Assembly: GCA_004026145.2 (NCBI GenBank)
Contig: CP034986.1
Coordinates: 186,001-250,000 of the forward strand
Reading direction: 5' to 3'
Source of the DNA: Takifugu bimaculatus
Taxonomy: Eukaryota; Chordata; Actinopteri; Tetraodontiformes; Tetraodontidae
Length of the DNA: 64,000 nucleotides
This document shows, one piece after another, positions 1-11,351 of the stretch (positions are counted from its first letter, which is position 1; each line of letters begins with the position of its first letter). A program made the translations under genes and the position numbers. The notes under the pieces were generated by a model. The model saw nothing but the letters and a program-made list of their open reading frames with translations, was not told where the DNA came from and did no database searches.

Positions 1-269
1 TTAGACCTTCGGACGGACGTTGAACCTCCACCTGACAGGAAGTCACGTGTTGACCATCAAACATCTTCAGAGGGGCGTCTGCTCTCCACCTGTGTTATTT
101 ATGTCATGTCTGAGGTCTGTGCTCTGGAACTTACAGGTTTTAGAGTAAAAGTGATTTGTATGTTCTCCCAGGACATTTTAGGGCATCCTTGAATAAAGGT
201 GTAAACATAACCAAAGGGATTTTGCTCTCGTGCCTCCGCACGTCCGACACGAATCAGCCGCAAACCCGC

Positions 270-275
270 TTTATT
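270..275 (-). terminator. Poly(A) signal of left tada2b copy
   Basis: TTTATT on the plus strand is AATAAA on the minus strand, about 1.04 kb after the tada2b stop codon. The right copy has the same signal at 17698-17703. It is the best candidate end of the 3'UTR. Confidence 0.55.
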
Positions 276-1316
276 CACAAAACGCTGTAAAAACACAAAA
301 TACTGTACATTTCAGACGTAGTTTTCAGCCATTCATCTTACAAAATATTTACACTAGGTACAAGAAGGAAGTCAACATTCCAAACTTCCCTGGTGCAGGA
401 AAAAAAACGGAATCCGCTCCTGTGACGTCCGACTTCCTGCAACAGCGTCAAACAGCAACGCTGACAGAACTGAACAGAGGCAACGCGTCCCTAAACTACC
501 CCGGGGGAGTTTCTGTAGGAGATCTGCTCATCCGAGATCATAAATTAAAAACAAGAGCTTGTGTCGCCGAGGGAAGTTTGGTTGATTAATGCACGAGCTT
601 GTAATTGCGGTTTCGAACCTGACCAGTAGGGGGCAGTGTTGAGGTTTTCAACGCTCCTCAACCGGAAAAAAAAACTGCTGTTCTGAAGAAAAGGGCAGAA
701 AATGTGAGTAATCGGCATCCGGCTCTGTAAAAGCATCAGTAAAAGGTTGTAAACAGTCTCCTCCATCTGCACCTGTGATTGTCCTCCATGCATGAGAAAC
801 ATCAACCATGAAGTGGAGATCTAACGGCATCTCACATCTCTGGTTCTGATGTGGTAAGAGGGATCCGCTGTGATCCGCTGACCACGTGCACCGCGTGGCG
901 AGGGCGGTGACGGGTGCGGGCAGGATGATGGCGGAGGTAGATGGTGAACACGGGCAGCGGCGGGGACCCGTGCCGGCGTCCTGGCGTTCCCTCGCCGGCG
1001 AGGCCGAAGCTTCCGACGACCACCAGAGATTTCTGTCTGCGACGGCTTCGTCTCGACGAGATCGTAGCGAGGCCGTAACGTTCCAGCCGAAGGAGCGAGG
1101 ACGCAGAACAGTGAGGCGCAGCTTCGTGCTCCACCCATACAAAGTCAACATCAGCACGTCCCCCGAGGGCCTCTAGGGGGCAGAAGCACCAGAGTTCTGC
1201 CCTGACAGTAGAAATATAGACGCGTCTCTTTTATACCCAGGTAGGAAAATAGATTCTGCTCCACCGCCCCGGCTTTGTTTGTACATATTTACAAATTCAC
1301 CCCCGCCCCCCCTCTG

Positions 1317-3216
1317 CTAGGAGGCCTCTCTGGATATCCAGCCGCTCTCCGTCAGGAAGGTGAGGATCCGCTTCTTCAGGACCTTGTCCAGGTAGCTGGG
1401 CAGCCGGCTCTTGGCCGGGATGCCCTGCCGCTTCTGCAGGTGGTCCTTGATGATGATGGTCTTCACGGTCAGGTACCGGGCCGGGCTGAGGTTCAGCGAG
1501 CTGCACAGCACCTTCTCCCTGTCCGACAGCAGCTCGAAGCCCGTCAGGTTCTCGATGGCGCCGAACTCGCCGTCTTTGCCCTCCTCCTTGATTCCGCCGC
1601 CGCCGCCCGGCCCCCCGGCCAGGCCTCCTCCCGACCCGGTCACGTTTCCGAGCCCCACCCCGGAGCCGAGCCCGCCCCCTCCGGCGCTGCCCCGCTTGGA
1701 GTTCGGCACGCTCTTGTTCTCCTTGCGCTTCTCCCGTTTGTGGCGCGCCGCCTCGTACTCGGCCGCCTCCTCCAGGCGGGCGATGCCGTTGCGGCGGTAC
1801 CGCTGCAGCTCGCGGACCTTCGCCCGCAGCACGCGCTCCTTGTGCATGTTGTCGAAGAAGTCCTCGATCTCCCGGTGCACCATGAACTGGCAGAGCCCCC
1901 GCAGCCGCACGCGCTGCTCCTTCTCCTCCTTGGTGATCTTCCGTTTGGGAGTACTTGGAATGGGGCCCGCTCCCGTCGCCGCGGTGGAGCCCGCTCCGAC
2001 GGCGCCGGCGCCGCCTCCCCCCGAGCCACCGGTGGCGCCCGTGCCGCCCGGCGCGCCCAGTTTCTCCTTCTCCTTTTTGTCTCTGCCCAGGAAGCCGGGC
2101 ACCAGGTTGTAGTCCCGAGCGATGTTCTGCGGCGCTGACGCTCACGCAGCTTGCGCACGTACATGTCCACGTGCGCGCGCTTGAGCTCGATCTCCACGTC
2201 CTCGTCGTCGTAGTTCACCGACAGTCCGCTGATGAGCTTCTCGGCGTCCTGGTCGTACTCGATCTCGTAGTCGTCGCGCAGCGGCATGTAGCCGAGCTGC
2301 TGCTGCTCCACCAGGCTGATGTCCAGGGGGGGGAGCGGGGTGGTGAGGCTGGGGGAGAGGGGCCCCCCGCTCGGGCAGGTGTGGTCCGTCACCCGGTTGG
2401 GAATGTTGTCGGGGATGCACGCCTTTCCCAGGTTTCCATGGATGTACATGGTGACATAGTGTTCCATTACCTCCTGAGGGGTTCGGGACGCTCCGACGTG
2501 CGCCGCCATGTCCTCCTGGAAGACACGCCCATCAGGAAGTGTGTTAATCACAGCAGAGATGCATTAGCATGCTAACGATAGCCACACGCAACCGAGGAGC
2601 GAAGGTCTGTTCTGATGTGGAACCAAAACCTTCAGTTATGTTCATGAGTTAGGCCTCCACAACGGGAAAAACTGTGCATTTTTCTTTACGTTCGTTGTGA
2701 ATTTACACATAAAAATTCTTGCTGTTAACGCAAATCCTGTCTAACATTTGACCGCGTGTTGTTATTGTTGTCATTGCTGCGGTGGCGGAAGTCAACAAAC
2801 TCAGGAGCCCATCAGAAGTTACGGCGCAAACGGATTCTCCTTATCTGGTCACCGCAGAACTTCTTCGACATAATCAGGAGTCAAAATAAATGCGGGCAAA
2901 CATTTGCGAGCCTGCGGGGTGAGTTTTAACGTCATTTTAACGAACCCAGTTTCCAAATCCATACTGCTCGATGGCATCGAGCAGCGACTGCTCTTCCCTG
3001 CTGGTCCATCCTCCCTCCGCCTCGGGACCCCACAGAGAGAAGCGGCCGCCGTCGACCTGCTGGTAGCCGTGCCACCTCCGGTGGTTGCCGATCTCAGCCC
3101 CCGCCGAGAAGCACTCCGGGCACAGCTCGATGTCGGGGCAGTCGGTTGCAGCGGAGCCGGAGGTTGGTCACGTCTGCGAGGCAGTTCACGCAGTACTTCT
3201 TCCCGAGGTCGGCCAT
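1317..3216 (-). CDS. tada2b: Transcriptional adapter 2-beta (left copy, two exons, frameshifted)
   Basis: TADA2B is the ADA2b subunit of the SAGA histone acetyltransferase module, acting with GCN5/PCAF and ADA3 in the nucleus. Exon 1 is 3216-2946 and exon 2 is 2515-1317, with a GT-AG intron. Exon 1 starts MADLGKKYCVNCLAD and encodes the ZZ zinc finger (CVNC, then CTDC and CPEC in the other copy) and the first part of the SANT domain, ending GFGNW. Exon 2 continues EDMAAHVGASRTPQEVMEHY and ends in the SWIRM-like C-terminus (SRLPSYLDKVLKKRILTFL, stop at 1317). Glycine-rich linkers absent from the human protein lie in the middle. Two one-base indels break the frame: an extra base in exon 1 after CRC, and a lost base near 2137 in exon 2. 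The other copy lacks both lesions, so they are probably consensus errors or allelic differences. Identity is certain; status as a separate gene is doubtful. Confidence 0.9.
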
Positions 3217-3753
3217 GTTGCCTGGCTCCTGCTCCTGTTGTTGGAGGCGGGTCAGCGCGCGCGCACTGCCGTCATCGCCGCGCGACCAGCTCACGTCTCG
3301 GTGATTAATATTAATGAGACAAGGCCACGCCCACCCCCGAAAGACTGGTTCTCAAGCAACTTTAGTTTCTCCGCATTACCGAGACGTTTACAAAGAAAAC
3401 ATCCAGATTTGTACGGATACAATCAGAGTAAAATAAATAATTAAATAAGCATCTCAAAATCAATATTGCAAAAGTGTTCCTTTGTAATCGTTGTGGGCAA
3501 AAACTGCGCGATGACCTTGGGGGGGAATGCTGGAAATATTCAAATTCTCATCTTTAGCTTCACAGGATAAACTGTACACATAACTAAAATAAAATGTGTG
3601 CTTGGTTTTTATGTGACGCAGAGACAGCTGCCGAACCCATATATTAAAATTAGTCTTTTCAATGCAAAAAATAAATAAATATGCAAGTTTGTACTTTTCT
3701 TTTCAATTTCGCGCGACGGGATGACGCGTTCCGTAAATACGTCACTTTGAAGC

Positions 3754-3767
3754 GTTGCCAAGGAAAC
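3754..3767 (+). promoter_or_regulatory. RFX X-box in ccdc96/tada2b bidirectional promoter
   Basis: GTTGCCAAGGAAAC closely fits the imperfect-palindrome X-box bound by RFX factors (GTTGCC, short spacer, GGNAAC). It lies 357 bp upstream of the ccdc96 ATG in the head-to-head gap with tada2b. RFX factors drive ciliary genes and CCDC96/CFAP184 is a ciliary protein, so the position makes biological sense. A CRE-like TACGTCA lies at 3738-3744. The right arm keeps the same motif at 14222-14235. Confidence 0.6.
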
Positions 3768-4123
3768 GGAGGGAAACAGGCTGCTCCTGTGTAAAGTAAG
3801 TGCGCGACTTTTTCAACTTTTTGTCAAGATATATGTGACTTTATCGCGGCCTTTGTTTAAATTTATGCATGCTCTGCGGAGAAAGTGTAGCACATTAGAT
3901 CAAATGTACGGCCTGATTTGCCTTTTTCTAGGTGGACTGATCGATACGCTGTAAACTTACTGTGGGATCATATATTCAATATTATATAACATGCATAACA
4001 GCTTTTTGTGTCCAGTAGTTATTTTACTGTGTATGCCTCGTATTCTCCTCAAGGTGTAATATACGTCTGTCCAGCAGGCGGCGACCGACCTCTGTACCGA
4101 CAGTCTGGAGAGGCAGAAGCATC

Positions 4124-6980
4124 ATGACGGACTCCATCCCGCAGCCTGTATGTAAATTAAAAATAAACAACTCTCATACAAACATGAAACAACAGTGAAT
4201 TACAGGGAGTGCAGCATGGATATCAAGTAAAAAGCAGAGCATTACTACGTAACTTATCTTACCTACGAACATTGTTACCTAATTTAAGACCTTCTGCATT
4301 TACAAAGTAAATATGTGAAGTAGCTCATTACAGCTCGACAATCTTTGGCTGTTGTTATTGAAGGAGTGAACAGAGGAAAATCAGAAAACACTAGGACAAT
4401 ACACAATAACGTTTCTCCAGCCAAGTTGCGGTGAAATTTCCACGTGGAAGCCGCGACGGCTGCTAGTGACCATGGTTTGCTCATGGGTCCACCGAGAAAT
4501 GGCGCTCAGCTCTGCTGATGCCAACACCTACAATCCCATCACTTCCTGCTCCAGCGCGGTCCATCCACACACATCCTATGCAAAAATAGAATACAGGAAC
4601 GCAAATTTAAAGATCAAAGGAGCTTTGATTCAAAGTTATTCATTTACGGCTACCTTTTATTACAACTTTATGACTGGAATAAATTCACCACAGTCAGTAA
4701 CCATGGAAACAAATAAAGAAAGCAAGGTGAGTTACAGTAGACACTCAATTCTGTCTGCAGGAAATAGTGAATATGTGACTCAGTTGTGCTTTTTCCTGCT
4801 GTGGGATGTATAGAGAACATGTATATTTAAAAAAATGTGTACATGGGACAACATCCATAAAGGCGCATTTTTATTTTAACTAAACATAAACGAGTCTTCG
4901 TCGGTTTATTTTGAAATTCCTCGCAGCCACTTGAGGATTTTCCCCATGTAAATGTTACGAATAAAGAACGAGAAAAGTCACGTGTTCACCATTGAAATAG
5001 ACCCTCTTGGCTTGCTCCAAACTAGCACCAGAGTTAACCAGGTCAGAGTTTCCATGACAACCAATAGCAAGCAGTTGGGGGGCGTACATACAGAGGTCGA
5101 TACTCTGGGATTTATTACACTTTGAGAGAGACGCAGATGTTACAGCAAATTGTTCCACGCAGGAAGATGTCAGTCCAGAGAACCTGAATGAAGATGTTCC
5201 CAGGGCGGCTGAGGAGGTTCCTCCCGAGGAGGCTCCTGAGGACACTACTGAGGAGGCTGCTGAGGACACTCCCGAGGAGGCTGCTGAGGACACTCCCGAG
5301 GAGGCTGCTGAGGACACTCCCGAGGAGGCTCCTGAGGACACTACTGAGGAGGCTGCTGAGGACACTCCCGAGGAGGCTCCTGAGGACACTCCCGAGGAGG
5401 CTGCTGAGGACACTCCCGAGGAGGCTCCTGAGGAGGTTCCCGAGGAGGCTGCTGAGGACACTCCTAAGGAGGCTGCTGAGGACACTCCTAAGGAGGCTGC
5501 TGAGGACACTCCCGAGGAGGCTGCTGAGGACACTCCCGAGGAGGCTCCTGAGGACACTCCCGAGGAGGCTCCTGAGGAGGTTCCCAAGGAGGGAGGCCAA
5601 GACCAGTCTGTTGATGAAGGTGAGCAGCACCTGTGCGGTGAAGATAGTTTTGATCCTGGATTCCAGTATGAGGGCGAAGGAAGCCTGCTCTTGGACGGCC
5701 CGGAGAATCGAGACGACACCTCTCATGAGGAGTCCAGCGCCTTTCCAGGAGATGAAGGTGCCCTGAATGAGCAGGAATATGAGGAGCTCCTAGAGCAGCT
5801 GTTAGAGCAGCGAGATGAAGCCCTCAACCACAGCAGCCAGCTCCAGGCCAAGCTGCCCCAGTACATCAAGAGGAACTCCAGGAACTTTGGAGGCCTGGAC
5901 TCAGATGTGTCCTCAGCGGAGCAATTGCAGATGTACCAGCAGAACATGAAGATGTTGAGGGATCTGAAAGAGCAGCTTGTTCTCGAGGCCCAGCAAGCTC
6001 AGGAGCAAATAAAGGAGCTGGCCTCACGGTGCCAGGAGAAGAAGAACGAGGTCAGTCATGAATCTGCGTGGGTGAAAATGAAGACGCTGTTTTGGAGAAG
6101 GAAAGATCACTTTAAAAATTCCTAAAGGGGTTTTTGTTTTTAACGCAGGGCAGTTCAGAAGGTCGAGGACGTGTGGAGAGAAAGGGGCAGATGTTTCCTC
6201 TGGTGTGTCTTAACCTGTCCCCGATTGTCCTCAGGTGGACAGGGAATGGCGAGCGTTCCTGGCCCAGAAGAAGAAGGCAGCGGTGCCAGAGCTCAGCCGC
6301 CGCCTCGGGTCCCAAGCGGCTCGGGCCAAAGTGGACTCCATCCTGGAGGCGGAGCAGCAGCATCAGGAGGAGCTGGTTAAGCAGCGCCTCAAGAACATCA
6401 GGCTCAACATCAAGATCCGCAGACTGGAGGCAGCGTTGCGGGACTGGGAAGAGGATCGGGACCCCGTGCAGGTCCAGTTTGAGCAGCTGCAGGCCAAAAG
6501 GCTGGAGCAGAAGAGACAAGCTGAGAAGGACAAGGAAAGATCTGTAAAGATGCAGCAGAAGATCTGCAGCAGCTTGGAGGTAGGTCCAGGTGTCCACGGC
6601 AACATCTAAACGCCTCCGTGTTGTTAACCGCGCTGTGTTCTGCTCAGCTTCTGTCGAACATGAAGGAGAAAATCTTCTTGAGCGAGACGCACGTCCAGCT
6701 CCGACGGGAGGAGCTGGCTGAGCTGGAGGCCGAGGTGGCCAGGAGGAGGGATCTCCTGCTGAGGACCCAGCAGGCGTGCAGCAACCTGCACCAGGACAAC
6801 GCCAGGCTGAAGGAGGAGTGGGGGCTCCTGGGACACAAGACGCTGCTGCAGGACCTGGAGACCACTCTGGACGCCACCAACAGCATGGAGCAACGTCTGA
6901 AGGCGCTGAAGGAACAGCACAAAGCTCAGAGGAAGAAGCGCTGTGATCCTGGCGGAACCAGGTGGTCATCGGGACAATGA
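4124..6980 (+). CDS. ccdc96: Coiled-coil domain-containing protein 96 (CFAP184), four exons
   Basis: CCDC96/CFAP184 is a coiled-coil protein of motile cilia and the centriolar region. The exons are 4124-4147 (MTDSIPQP only), 5163-6050, 6235-6579 and 6648-6980. All junctions are GT-AG and phase 0, giving about 529 aa (human about 555). Residues about 25-150 are an acidic 8-residue repeat (EEAAEDTP and variants). The rest is Glu/Lys/Leu-rich coiled coil, with the conserved block NSRNFGGLDSDVSSAEQLQM, the exon 3 start VDREWRAFLAQKKK, and the C-terminal core LLQDLETTLDATNSMEQRL. It lies head-to-head with tada2b and has an X-box upstream. In human it sits beside TADA2B in the same relative orientation. 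The tiny first exon is inferred from its start context and the phase match; the human gene is essentially intronless in its coding region. The last roughly 15 residues are not recognisably conserved. Confidence 0.9.
5211..5592 (+). repeat. In-frame 24-bp coding minisatellite in ccdc96 exon 2
   Basis: About fifteen units of a 24-bp motif (GAGGAGGCTGCTGAGGACAC...) encode the octapeptide EEAAEDTP. Variants include EEAPEDTT, EEAPEEVP and KEAAEDTP. All units keep the reading frame, so copy-number change would alter protein length by eight residues at a time. Open frames on the other strand here are shadows. Confidence 0.9.
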
Positions 6981-7051
6981 GTGGAACCAGGTGGTCATCG
7001 GTATGCTGAGATACGCCCATGCTTGTGGTGGTTCTGCTGGTTATTATGGGA

Positions 7052-7057
7052 AATAAA
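7052..7057 (+). terminator. Poly(A) signal of ccdc96
   Basis: AATAAA lies 71 bp after the ccdc96 stop codon, inside GGGAAATAAAGG. The short 3'UTR also holds a duplicated GGTGGTCATCGG block that spans the stop codon. Confidence 0.7.
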
Positions 7058-7419
7058 GGTTTCTTAGAGATACGATCAGATTGTTTTCTTATCCGGGTTT
7101 ACTGACGCTGCCTAGAATCAAGAGGGGGACCCGGAAAAGACTCCGCGGTTATTAGGCAAGAGAGAATTCTGACCAAATCCTCATTTTTATACTTCCCAAC
7201 TCAAAGCTGACAGCTGGAGGGGTTCCGGCCGGATGATGTTACCGAACGAGGGCGTGGCCTTGGAGGTCATCACCCTCTGTCCACAATCTCAAGAACCGGA
7301 GATGTGAGAAGAATCCAATGTGAAGCTGCTGGGAACCACCTGCCCTCCAATGCGGTCCTACTCCAGAACTCCAACCTACAGAGCAGGTCCACGAGTACAA
7401 GCTGTTCGCTGCCCAGGTA

Positions 7420-7860
7420 AGATAGGCTGAAACCCAAAAGGGGCAAGAAATATCTGAAGACAGGTCTTTCAAAGGGTTTATGGACTGATGGGATAAGAGT
7501 GACCCTTGGTGGTTGGACCAGATGGACCATCCAGGGCCACAGAGCTGCACTCCGGCTCAGACACCAGCAAGGTGGAGCTGAGGTTCTGGAATGGGCTGGA
7601 ATTAAAAGCAATGAACTTGTTGCACCTTTTCGGGTTGACGATGGACTCAAACTCAACTCCCAAAGCTACTGCCAACATCTAGAAGACACGTTCTTCAAAC
7701 AGTGGTGGAGAAGAAGTCAGTAGCTTCCAAGAGGACCCTCGAATGAATGCAGGACGATGCTCCACCTGGTTCAGTCCTCCGCTGTGTACAAGATTTACCA
7801 CTTGGCCCCAGTGGCCCCGACGTCTGGGAGGTGCTCAAAATGTCCAAAAAGTTTGTAAAG
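7420..7860 (+). mobile_element. Tc1/mariner-like transposase relic
   Basis: Residues in the frame starting at 7499 (HQQGGAEVLEWAGIKSNE, then KLNSQSYCQHLEDTFFKQWW) resemble the catalytic core of fish Tc1-like DDE transposases, where the pattern is HQQGGGxVMxWAGI followed by LEDTFFKQW. The frame stops at about 7723. A shifted frame then reads QDDAP where the family has QDNAPSHA. No start codon, intact frame or flanking inverted repeats are visible. It is a decayed fragment in the spacer between ccdc96 and the chemokine gene. The subfamily call rests on recalled family patterns. Confidence 0.6.
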
Positions 7861-8675
7861 ACTTGTTGTTTATTCTGACTTTACTAGATAAAGAAGTGAG
7901 AAGGGAATATTTTGGTTTTCTTCAGGATTTCTTTGAGTATCTACACATTCTCTCGTACAAAAGCCAGAACTCGCTCTCACATCCTTAAATAATCAGGTTT
8001 GAGGTCTGAATATTTCGGATGAATAATAAAACTAATACTCAGTTTACATTTCACTGTAGCTGGAAGCATCACGCTAACAGTATTATAGAGGGATGCTGCT
8101 CCCTGGAGCGCTTGGCTGCTATTACGGGTTTCCAGCGCATTAAAATGTGAAAACGTTTATCATTTAATGTTAAAATTAGCTACGAAACCAGATGAAAAGC
8201 CAGCGGGAACCATCGGCTGCAGGGTCTTTTTCCGTTTGCGTCTCATGTGTGAGCGAACGTGAAAATCCTCCGAGAGTTTAACCACAAACCTCTTTGATCG
8301 CGATATTATGTCGCTCTACAGATGAAGCGTTTCACAGAACCTGCAGTTAAAAATGAGGTTTTTTAGTGGAAACTGTGAGGAGAACCCTCCCTCTGTAAGG
8401 CTCTGATGCCCGTGCCCGTGTTTGGACTCTGATTTCTGCTGGTGCCCACAGCAAAGCTGCTCCAGAACCACATCAGTTTGGTGCCAAAGATAAATTTTTA
8501 TTGAAAATACAGCAAGAATGAAGCCAAACATGTCCCGATCCACCAGGAACGCCAACTGCTGCTGCAATGCTTTATGTGGTCGAAGCGGACAGAAGCGAAA
8601 TGATTCCCGCGTCGAGCCGAGCCAAGCCGAGACCAGAACCGCAGCGACCCGGCCTCTGACGCCAGACAGCGGCAG
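7861..8675. other. Intergenic spacer and chemokine 3'UTR
   Basis: I see no gene in 7861-8490. The segment 8497-8675 is probably the chemokine 3'UTR, because it runs from that gene's stop codon to a minus-strand AATAAA. Confidence 0.5.
8497..8502 (-). terminator. Poly(A) signal of CC chemokine gene
   Basis: TTTATT on the plus strand is AATAAA on the coding strand, about 175 bp after the chemokine stop codon. Confidence 0.6.
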
Positions 8676-9222
8676 CTAAAAGGTTTCCTCATCCAGGTTC
8701 TTCATGAGGTTGTCGACCCAGGAAATGCTTTGGTCAACGCAGATGTGACGGGACTTCTGAGTGACCAGACTGCAAGAAGCACATCCAAGATTTCAGAATC
8801 CCGATGAGCCAGAGGGCAAAAGTTCTGACTCAACGGACGGAAAGGAAAACTCAAGAAAAAGTCTCAAATTTTTAAAAAAACAAACAAACTTTTTTCTTCA
8901 TTTGAATGTTTAAACATTGACACATATTGATCTAGACAGTCAGAGGATTCCAGTTATGGATCTGGGGGCTCTTACACAACTCCGGGCTTGGGGCACCTCT
9001 TATCGGTGACGTAGTAGGAGCGGACCAGGGCTCTCTTCACTCTCCTGGGGTAGAACTTGAAGCAGCAGTCGTCGGGGCCGATTTCATCTAGGAAACACAA
9101 CAGAGGTTAACCAGGAGCTCCAGGGCGCCGTGATCCACACGCCGGTTCTCACTTTTGCTGAAAGCCGAGGCGAGCAGGGCGGCTCCAATGATGCAGACCA
9201 GCAGGAAGTGAGCGGTCTTCAT
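8676..9222 (-). CDS. CC chemokine, three exons, 91 aa
   Basis: This is a small secreted chemoattractant of the CC family, expected to signal through a leukocyte G-protein-coupled receptor. The exons on the minus strand are 9222-9153, 9087-8976 and 8769-8676, with GT-AG junctions in phases 1 and 2, the classic CC chemokine layout. Exon 1 begins MKTAHFLLVCIIG, a clear signal peptide ending near ASAFS. Exon 2 has the adjacent cysteines (GPDDCCFKFYPRRV) and the third cysteine in YYVTDKRCPKPGVV. Exon 3 gives the fourth cysteine and C-terminal helix (ICVDQSISWVDNLMKNLDE), then TAG. All four cysteines and the aromatic residues of the fold are present. No single open frame covers it because each exon is short. 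It lies between ccdc96 and tbc1d14; I recall no chemokine at the human locus. One-to-one orthology to a mammalian CCL cannot be assigned, so no symbol is given. Confidence 0.88.
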
Positions 9223-9374
9223 GGTTCTGATGGAGATCAGCGGTAAAGAGCCTGACGATCCGAACCTGCAGCAGAGCGCGTCAAACACCACCTGCAGGGG
9301 CCAACCACCTTCTGACTCAGCCCGAGAGGCTGGGGGGGCAGAAACTTTCCACTCTGTAGAGGAAGTAGTGCATC

Positions 9375-9407
<33 letters not shown>

Positions 9408-10145
9408 CCTCTGTGGGTGTGTGTGTGTGTGTGAAAAACTCTGCGGGTGTTTGCTCCTCCGTTGTATATTTGAATCATTTCACTAATTTCACTAACACAT
9501 TTAACTCTGTCAATCATATTATGAGATCACTACTTGGTCAAATACGTTTCTATGGAAACTACATCCTGGCCAGATCTGTACACCAACCCTGGTCCTTCCT
9601 GTTTGATTGATGCTTTAATCTCTGGTTCTCTTTATTGGCTCTTTGCCATGAGGCTCATTGATTTACATTCATGTTTTGTCATTTAGACAAACAGATCCTA
9701 AAACGTTTAAGTGAATGACACTGGTGAGGAGGGCGGAATAAGAACGGCTCCTGTCATTCAGCATCCAGGACACGTTTAGATTGGGATGAAAACAGTGACG
9801 TTCCAACATCTGTGGTTGAGCAACCTCGACACATTGCAGATGTATTTTCAGAGCAACAGTATGTGGTCAACACCCAGTCACCCCACCAGTAATACTCCAG
9901 TCACCCACCAACCCACCAGTCACCCACCAGTCATTATTCCAGTCACCCACCATCCCACCAGTCACCCACCAGTTATTATTCCAGTCACCCACCATCCCAC
10001 CAGTCACCCACCAGTCATTATTCCAGTCACCCACCAGTCACCCAGAGGACTGTGGTGGAGCCGTGTCGGGTGTCCTGGTCTATTAAGGTCAGGGGTCAGG
10101 GGTCAACAGAGGTGACACTGAGCACGACTGCGTATTCACGAGTCC
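9223..10145. other. Spacer upstream of chemokine gene with simple repeats
   Basis: No gene is visible. It contains a (GT)n tract at about 9375-9402, a second at 9417-9432, and a 42-bp minisatellite at about 9893-10046. Confidence 0.6.
9893..10046. repeat. 42-bp minisatellite (CCAGTCACCCAC-rich)
   Basis: Three and a half imperfect copies of a 42-bp unit, itself built from the words CCAGTCACCCAC and CAGTCATTATT. Proline/histidine-rich frames here are a product of the repeat. Confidence 0.85.
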
Positions 10146-11351
10146 TTTATTTGAATAAAGTCCACAGATGAGCTACATTTCAGCGGAGCACGTCCAGCCG
10201 CTCTCCGTCCTGTAGAGGACGGGTCTCCGCAGGAGGAACACACACGTCACACACCTCTCATCGCATCTATCGGCCTCTTGTGTTCCACCTGTGTGGGTCG
10301 TGAGCGGAGGTGGAACACACACCGAAGCTGGTGCCGGGTAGCCGGCGTCTCACACGCCGCGCTTGCTAACCCTCCCAGCAGCAGGACATGCGAACAGCTC
10401 GGCTGTGGTCCTGCGGTCGGGGGTGGGGGGGGGGGGGTTGCATCATCTGCTGCACGGTGCCGAGCGGGAAGCTGCTGATGCGAGGAGCTGCAGACTACAG
10501 CCACTTCCTGTTTACAACCTCAGACGGTGTGTGAAAGGTAACCTGTGCCCCCTCCCAAAATCACCCCCAGCGTCAGGAGGCGTCGGGTCGGCTCAGCATC
10601 CACAGTTTTTATTGCGTTTGATAAACAGGTCTGTGCAAAATGGCAAAAACATCAAACAGACATCCAGTGTGGATCCAAGGGGGCGGCGGGGGGCGGCGGG
10701 GGGGGGGGGGGGGGGGTGCACGTAATAGCAGCCCCGCCTGCCGTGAGGAGTGACCCGTTAACCAAAGCAACAAAGGTGACCACAGCCAAATGTTGACAGG
10801 TTCCTGTGGTTAACAGCAAAAACAGGTAGAAAGACGAGCTGGAATAACGGCGGCGGTCGCCTCCATCATCACTCAGGACGCCACCTTCACAGCCGACCCA
10901 CCGCAGCACGCGCCAGGACGTGCACATCTACGGGCTCCACCCGGAGGGAACGTCTGGACAGAGACACGTCCCGCTGCTCAGTCCACGGGCATCGCGTCGC
11001 CCCTCCTTCACAGGCAATGCCGGCGCCACACACCTGCGTCTTCGTTAGGAAGGGAACGCCGCTGGAGCCCCCCCAGATGTGTGGCTCGTCTCCCCGTGGA
11101 GACCATGGCTGTAGGCAGGGTGAGTGCTGGGTGGAGCTCACGATCAGTAACCTCTCTCTGATTGGTTCCCATCAGAAACGGTGTGTGTGTGTGTGTGTGT
11201 GTGTGGGGGGGGGATTGTGGGATACATTCTGGAGTGTCCAGGTCCCTGCTGGGAGATCAGTAAGGCCTTGTGGTCCTGTCACACCACATTCAGGGACCGG
11301 CGACGGGGTACCAAGCAGGTGATGATGTCAGCAACGCCGTCCAGGAGGAGT
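10146..11351 (-). other. Probable 3'UTR and downstream region of tbc1d14
   Basis: This lies directly after the tbc1d14 stop codon. Minus-strand AATAAA signals occur at 10608-10613 and 10146-10151, giving a 3'UTR of about 0.74 or 1.2 kb. It also holds G-runs at about 10420-10438 and 10695-10716 and a GT tract at 11181-11204. I see no other coding signal. Confidence 0.5.

Larger units (their letters stand above)
1..3889 (-). repeat. Left arm of large inverted duplication (tada2b locus)
   Basis: Read on the minus strand, this segment matches 14101-17972 almost base for base through tada2b, its 3'UTR, its intron and its upstream region. The outer ends pair (window base 1 with 17972) and the inner ends pair up to the N gap (about 3889 with 14101). 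The arms differ by scattered substitutions, one- to several-base indels, and a small replacement at about 15201-15209. This is the level expected of two haplotypes or noisy consensus sequence. See the findings for the assembly interpretation. Confidence 0.93.

Noticed and set aside
5115..5726. Minus-strand Ser/Leu-rich frames of 200-250 codons
   Set aside because: Shadows of the ccdc96 acidic repeat, which matches a known protein in the plus frame.
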